A program made the position numbers and the translations under genes. Below, in pieces: positions 58,243-64,000 of a DNA stretch of 64,000 nt (positions within the stretch are counted from its first letter, which is position 1; each line of letters starts with the position of its first letter). The notes beneath the pieces were generated by a model. It did not search any database, had not been told where the DNA came from, and saw nothing but the letters and a program-made list of their open reading frames with translations. Location of the stretch: the NCBI GenBank assembly GCA_025449115.1, contig JAHLKC010000044.1, forward strand, positions 1-64,000. The letters are read 5' to 3'. The DNA is from Chytridium lagenaria (taxonomy: Eukaryota; Chytridiomycota; Chytridiomycetes; Chytridiales; Chytridiaceae).

Positions 58243-58976
58243 GGCTTTGCGAAATAGTGCGAGTGAGATGTGGTGTGGTGTCGTGGGATGAGTGCGAGGG
58301 AAGGGACGATGGATGGGTGTGTTTGTTTACGCTAATGACAAATCTTTCAGAGGCCGTCATTTTTGTCCATTAGCGGTATCCCACAAGTCCCGACTTACCA
58401 TGAACGTTGCTGGCCACCTCAGGGGTTTTTACATCTTCTATGAGAGCATGGAGGTGTCGCTGAAGAGAGCTCAGTTGGAAAGGGTTGTGATGCTAAAGCT
58501 AGGTCGAGTTTGAATTATGATTAGATCAGATCACGGCGTAACTGACGAATGGCACAACACGACGTGACATTGGACACGAATGACGCGTCGATGAGCGTTA
58601 GTGTATTGCTTGAAATACAGCACCGTCGCCATCGTGTTCGGAGTTACAGGTTCACGTTGGGTGGTGGTGATGATCGATGGCGCAAGGATTCCCGCTCGTG
58701 GCGCCACAAGATTAGATTTTTTTCAGTTTGTTGAGAAATTAAATCTTTTGCGACTGGACTGGACTCGCTGGAGACCGTCATCGTCATTGAGGGAAGGAAC
58801 GACGACGGCCTGTTGGACGACGTCGTTTGTGGCATCAATCATCACCTACAAACCTGTTACCATTTAAACCACTGGCGATACATCCTCCCCTGAGGAACAA
58901 CAACCACATCGTCTTTCTTCATACCAACAACCACTACTACTATCCCACACGCAATTCCATCATAGCCCTCCGTCTA
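58243..58976. other. Shared upstream region of CFAP300 and ATG1
   Basis: 734 bp between divergent start codons. Open frames here (58292-58867) have no recognisable domain. Probably two promoters. No clear TATA box. Confidence 0.5.
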
Positions 58977-61900
58977 ATGTCCCAATCCAACCCCGTCATC
59001 CTTCAAACCTCTGCTGGAGACTTTGCAGTTGGCGAAGAAATTGGCAGAGGCTCATTTGCGACGGTCTACATTGCTCGTCGGACAACCCCATCAGCCACCA
59101 CACCCAATCTCTCGGCCGTCAAGACGGTGAATAGGGACAAGTTGAATCGAAAGTTGGCCGAGAATCTGGAGACTGAGATTAAGATTCTGAAGGGGATACG
59201 ACATGACCACATCGTTGGGTTGATGGATATTGTGGTGAGTATTGCGCATAAGTGCTTTGCCAAATAGTGGCACAGCTTGTGAGGACGGTTGCGTATGAGG
59301 TGGCCCGCGACCATGGCTAGCAGAAAGGAGTTGAAGTGTCTTTTGGGTGGGCAGCAATGTGAGTTTTAGAAGGATGGGAGATGGCGTGGCGTTGCGGGAG
59401 AAGCCAGGAACGGTTTTCTCAGAGGGACCTCCAGTGTGGGAAGATTGTGTGCGAGCTTATAGAGCAATAATCACTCCTACTCTCTGTTCGCCATGAGGGG
59501 CATCGAGGACGTCTCTTTCCTAAAAACCTTTTTTACAGAAAACAGAAAAACACATCCACCTCGTCATGGAATACTGCAGCATGGGAGATTTATCAGTATA
59601 CATCAAGCGGAAAGGAATGGTGATGGTGAATGACGGGTCTGGGACCATGCAACCGTCGCAGCTCCCACCGCCCATTACGGATCCGAGTTTAAACCCCATA
59701 GCGGGGTCGTGGGGAGGTTTGAATGAGTTTGTTGTGAGGCATTACTTGAAACAGCTTTGTGAGTGTTGTCATCCTTATTTAGTTTTTTATTGATGAAAAT
59801 GGGATTCTAATGGCCCTTCATTCTTTTTTCTTTTGGTAGCGTCCGCAATAGAGTTTTTAAGGTCGCAGAGTCTAATACACAGAGATCTTAAACCGCAGGT
59901 ACACTTCAATACATACTTTTATAACTAATATATGCTTTAGAATCTCCTTTTGAACCCTGCCGCACCCGATACCGCCCCCATCACTATTCCCAGCCCTTTC
60001 CGCACCGGCCGTTCCCAAACCATCTCCCCCCTCCCCACCCTCAAACTCGCCGATTTTGGTTTTGCCCGCGCACTCCCCCCACAATCCCTCGCCTCCACCC
60101 TGTGTGGTTCCCCCCTCTACATGGCCCCCGAAATTCTCCGGGGCGACCGCTACGACGCCAAAGCTGATCTCTGGTCTCTCGGCGCCATCTGCTATGAAAT
60201 GCTTACAGGTCGACCACCATTTAAAGCCCAGAACCATATCGACCTTTTACGAAAGATTGATCGTGGGGAGGGGTTTATAAAGTTTCCGGGAGAGGAGGAG
60301 GCACGTCGGAGCGTCATGGTGCAGGGGGGATTGTCGTCGTCACCGAGAACGCAGGTTACGCCGCTCCCTGTGGGATCGTTAGGGTCGAGCCCGAGATTCA
60401 CGCAGATGAATGTGAACGCTCTTCCTATCGCGGATGACCTCAAAGATCTCATCCGGAGACTTCTGAAACGGAACCCAGTGGAACGAATGAGTTTTGAGGA
60501 ATTCTTTATGCATCCTTGTGTTGCTGAAGGGTTGAGTGGAGGCAACGGTGGGATGGTTGTGGAGAAAATTGAAGGACGATCGGTCGATATGCACCCAAGG
60601 AGTATACCGAAATCGTTAAACTCGGCTATGCCAAGGACGTCGTCAGAATCGTTGAGGCAGATGCAAGAGGCTGCGGCGTTGGGGGCTTCTAGGAGGAGGA
60701 GTATGGTGGAAGTGAATGTACCTGGGAATACGATTGTTCAGGGGAATAATAATACTCATAGTGTTCCTAACTCTGGAAAGGTATCGACTATTGAGGCGCC
60801 ACGTACGCATAACACTACGACGGTTACGTATGGTGTAGTATCGCCACAACAAACGCCGAGATCAATTCCATCGCAGAACCTGGAACCGCCGTTCCCTGGA
60901 TACAATGTTGACGCGGCAGCGCTTTTTGTGGGGCTTTCGGAACCGGAACAGGTCGTGCCTCTTCTTGAAGTCGTATCGCCATCTGAACCTACCACTCGTC
61001 CGCATGCTCAATCTCGCACAGATGATGGTAAACACCTTGTCTCACCTACAGACGAGCGAGACCCTCTATCCTCCCTCTCCTCGCTAGGATCTCTCGAATT
61101 TAGCGAAGATGGGGAAGAGAACGAACGAATTGTTCATATTGTTCGACGGAATGGGAGTGGTGAAAACAGTGGAAAGACTCCTACACCGACTCGTGATGTG
61201 GAGAGACAAAAAGCGAGTTTTGAGGATTTTGTGGTGGTTGAGAAGAAGGCGGTTGAGGTGAATTGGATTGCGGAGGATGGGGCTGGCGGGTTGGCGGCGG
61301 CGCTTACGGGGGGTTTTACGGCGTCGCCTAGCACGTCTTCGGAGAGGGAACGAGAGCAGAAGGGTGTTGTGTTTGGAGGGAGTGGGGCGGGGTATGGAGC
61401 GGGGAGTGGGAGTCCGAGTGGGACACCGCCAAGTCCTAGAATGTCGAGTGGGAGGGAGACGCTTGGGAAAGGTTTGTTACTCTTCCTATTTTTTTATATG
61501 CCTGTTACGGTTTCTGCTTGTTTGATTTGTTCTATGCAATGAATCTAACATAATTACTTTTTCAAGGGCGCGTCTTTGGCTCCCTTCGCGACTCCACCCA
61601 CAACTTTCTTAATGCCGCTACCAACCCAATGCCAACCCCACCTCACACCAACCCTACTTACTTTCCTCCTTCACCTCCTACCCGTCCCTCCCTCCCACTC
61701 CACAGCACTACCCCCTCAGATCCCGACGACCCCACTCCTCTCCTCTCCGCCCTTAACCTATGCGCCCTTCGCGGCCACGCCCTCAATCTCCTCGCCGACG
61801 AACGCTACCGCGACTTTATCACCCTCACAACCGCCCCTATCGGCGGCGCCATCACCAACCATTCTATCCACCAACCCCCAACCCCCACCCCTGAAGCCCC

Positions 61901-62577
61901 AGGAACAGCCGCAGCCGAGGAATGTGTCGCGCTGTACCTCACCGCCCTCGGGTTGTACCAGATGGGGATTGAGGCTGCCAAAGCGGTTTGGGGTGGAGGA
62001 GCGGGGAAGGTCGATGTCACGAGTTTGAGTGCTGCGGTGCAGTGGATTAGAGAACGGTTTGGGGAATGCTTGGAGAGGGCGCAAGAGGTCAGAGGGTTTC
62101 TAGGGGAGGAGGGAGAGGGAGGGGAGGCTGGGAATGCGGCTGGGACTGGAGTGGGAAGGCCGGTTGAGCGGGTGGTGTATGAAAGGGCAGTCGAGATTGT
62201 AAGTTTTGACTTTTTTCTCCTTTCAGTTTACGTTTTATCAAACACTGTTTTTGTAATTCTTCATTTCTTGTGTTTTATCCTGAAGCTTTATTCACCACAA
62301 TTTCCCCTTTTAAAAAAAAAATCAGGCCCGCGTCGCTGCTCAAGCTGAACAAGGCACTGACACCTCTACCGCTGAAGCCGGATACACGCAAGCTGTTCTC
62401 CTCCTGGAAGCCATCCTATCATCAGCAGCTGCATCATCCACGTCGAATCAACCGTTTGGTGATGTGGCGACCACGGGGTTAAATGACCCTGATCGGGCGG
62501 TTGTGGAACGGTTTGTTGGGAGTTTGGGGATGAGGCTTGAGAGAGTTAGGGAGGGTAGGGAAGGGGTGGTGAGTTAA
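58977..62577 (+). CDS. ATG1: Autophagy-initiating serine/threonine kinase Atg1 (ULK)
   Basis: Six exons (58977-59234, 59539-59758, 59840-59898, 59941-61471, 61567-62198, 62326-62577) join to 2952 nt, 983 residues, with no frame break. Kinase domain from about residue 16: G23-x-G25-x4-V30, K49, HRDLKPQN at 173-180, DFG 217-219, activation-loop T232 in [13 protein letters not shown] long serine-rich middle region contains [13 protein letters not shown]609 to V612 is the Atg8-interacting motif found in yeast Atg1 as YVVV. The C-terminal part ([31 protein letters not shown]) is the tandem MIT region that binds Atg13. Atg1 phosphorylates Atg proteins at the phagophore assembly site under starvation. 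Introns have GT-AG ends. Confidence 0.96.
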
Positions 62578-63220
62578 TTTTTCTTTGTATATTGGAGGCA
62601 TGTTATATATATATTATCACCGGAGATATTTTCTTCTTTTTGTACAGACACGAGTTGGTATTGTGGGTTTTGGACTTTGGTGCTGTGGGGGGGTTATGGA
62701 GTTTTGTGGTTCTTTCACCCCTTGAATATGTTGATTGAACGTTTTTGTTGTGTGCCATGTTTTATAAATACAGAGTTTATTATTAGGCCAAATTCCCTTG
62801 AAAAAGGTACATCTGAAGGTTAAAGAAAGGCCATGAGTCGGAAAAGAGGATATCAGAAACGAGCACGGAAGCCTAATCTCCAGTAATAGGGGTAGGATTA
62901 GAGCTAGAAATAGAGCCCGCTCTACCTTGATGATGAGAACCTCATTCAAGCTACAAACCTTCCAATTCTTTACGTGCAGTTTATTAACACATCCGCCGTT
63001 AGTTTGACGCGGTATGCTTTACCAAAGACCGTTTTTCGAACATAAATATTCCAAACAATATCATGGCCAAGTACAAAGAGTCACAAACATCCGTAAAATC
63101 CATTTTTATTGAGAAGAAGAAAGAGGCGGCTGGTGAAATGCAGACGGTACCAGATAGATGGCATATTCCATGAAAGGTAGGTAAATGGGTAGGTAGGAGA
63201 TGGAGAAGAAAGGTTTGAGC
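62578..63220. other. Convergent 3' flanks of ATG1 and the SCP2 gene
   Basis: No coding signal. AT-rich, with TATATATATATTAT shortly after the ATG1 stop and AATAAA-like motifs on both strands. Likely untranslated ends and terminators. Confidence 0.5.
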
Positions 63221-63840
63221 TTAAAGCTTGGCCTTGGATTGCTGGAGGCTCTTGAAGACACCGTCGAGCTTGGTGGCGAGCATGACATTGCCCTTGACCT
63301 TGATCTTGCCCTATAATACAAAGAAAAAACAAAAAAAAAAATGTTTCAATTACTGAATACACAGAGATGCGAGAAATACAAACGAGACGAAAAAAGGTAC
63401 TCACGCCCATGAACGCCTTCTGGGGGTTCAATTTGCCACCCGCCAAATCCACGAAATCTTGATCCGCAATAGCAATCACAATATCAGGCTTGGCTGCACT
63501 CACACCCGTCACGAGATCCGGGTTTCCGCTCTTCAAGTCCAAAGACCATGATGACACGGTGCCAGCAGCATTCTTGACATCGAATTGGAAGATGGCCTTG
63601 ACCTTGTCGGCAATGGCTTTACGCTCCGCAGGGGAACCCGAGGTGACGCCGGCCTTGATTTGGGTGAAGACGGCGCTCGAGACGTAGCCAGGGACGGAGA
63701 CGCCTGCGGGAGTGGCGGCGGCGGCAGCGGCAGGGGTGGGGCGGGGGCAGCGGCAGCGGCAGCGGGTGCGGCCTTGAGGACGGTGTCGAGCTTGGTGGCG
63801 AGCATGACGTTACCCTTGACCTTGAGCTATTCACAGAATG
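63221..63840 (-). CDS. Tandem SCP2 sterol-carrier-domain protein ending in AKL (partial)
   Basis: The last exon (63221-63310) follows a 94-bp intron (63311-63404). The previous exon begins at about 63824 after an intron acceptor. Read downstream: LKVKGNVMLATKLDTVLK (end of a first SCP2 domain), an Ala/Pro linker with a one-base break near 63740, GYVSSAVFTQIKAGV, KAIADKVKAIFQFDVKNAAG, SWSLDLKSG, AKPDIVIAIADQDFVDLAGG, NPQKAFMG and GKIKVKGNVMLATKLDGVFK. The protein ends SKAKL. SCP2 domains bind lipids and acyl-CoA. The final AKL is a type 1 peroxisomal signal, so the protein should be peroxisomal. The start lies beyond the window, perhaps with more repeats. Confidence 0.85.
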
Positions 63841-64000
63841 ATGGGGGAATGACAGCAGGGATGCAGCAAGAAAAGAGGTGAGCAAAAGGCTGGCGCGTAT
63901 AAATGGCAGGGATGTATCTGGTAGGGATGTAGGGCTGAAGGTCACGGGACCAGAAATGATGCAATTCGGTGAAAAGGGACAGCAGCAAGGCGTCGTTGGG
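63841..64000 (-). other. Probable intron of the SCP2 gene running off the edge
   Basis: The minus strand before the acceptor GTGAATAG has no frame like an SCP2 domain. A donor site was not identified within the window. Confidence 0.35.

Overview
The window looks like nuclear DNA of a flagellated (zoosporic) fungus, most likely a chytrid. The right-hand 11 kb holds intron-bearing host genes: ATG1 with the fungal AIM motif, a CFAP300 homologue (a ciliary dynein-assembly factor absent from non-flagellated fungi), an RNF216-like RBR ubiquitin ligase and an SCP2-domain protein ending in a peroxisomal signal. The remaining ~53 kb is a transposon nest. Many recognisable reading frames, host genes included, carry single-base indels. 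The two LTRs of the youngest element differ only by single-base gaps, so much of this is probably uncorrected long-read error.

Layout. 1-1570: decayed DNA with a LINE reverse-transcriptase scrap. 1571-8615: an RRM gene split by a 6.3-kb Ty1/copia element (1848-8191, 5-bp duplication AAGCA). 8651-9184: rearranged copia debris. 10953-32432: Ty3/gypsy element A on the minus strand (duplication CATTT), whose RNase H region is split by a 15.5-kb Ty3/gypsy element C on the plus strand (13328-28795, duplication ACCG). Element C encodes extra ORFs, Gag, protease, RT, RNase H, a complete but frame-shifted exonuclease III/AP-endonuclease-type domain, integrase and a chromodomain. The exonuclease III domain is the most unusual feature seen here, and a second decayed copy lies at 35.84-36.2 kb.

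31981-51267: a large inverted duplication. Each arm carries the same six tRNA genes (Phe, Asn, Val, Ile, Lys, His), copia remnants and the outer end of element A. The ~6.4-kb spacer holds more copia debris, the second exonuclease III copy and two degraded tyrosine-recombinase-like (Crypton-like) genes, one carrying a solo LTR. After the duplication, gypsy element B (44503-50487, duplication GTCAG) entered arm 2; arm 1 keeps the empty site.

51268-52700: LTR-like and copia debris. 53001-64000: host genes RBR ligase (-), CFAP300 (-), ATG1 (+), SCP2 protein (-, running off the right edge). CFAP300 and ATG1 are divergent over 734 bp; ATG1 and the SCP2 gene converge.

Elements inferred from structure, youngest to oldest: B (no LTR substitutions), copia (about 2), C (about 4 over 1 kb), A (about 3 over 0.48 kb and split by C). 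These are eye counts.
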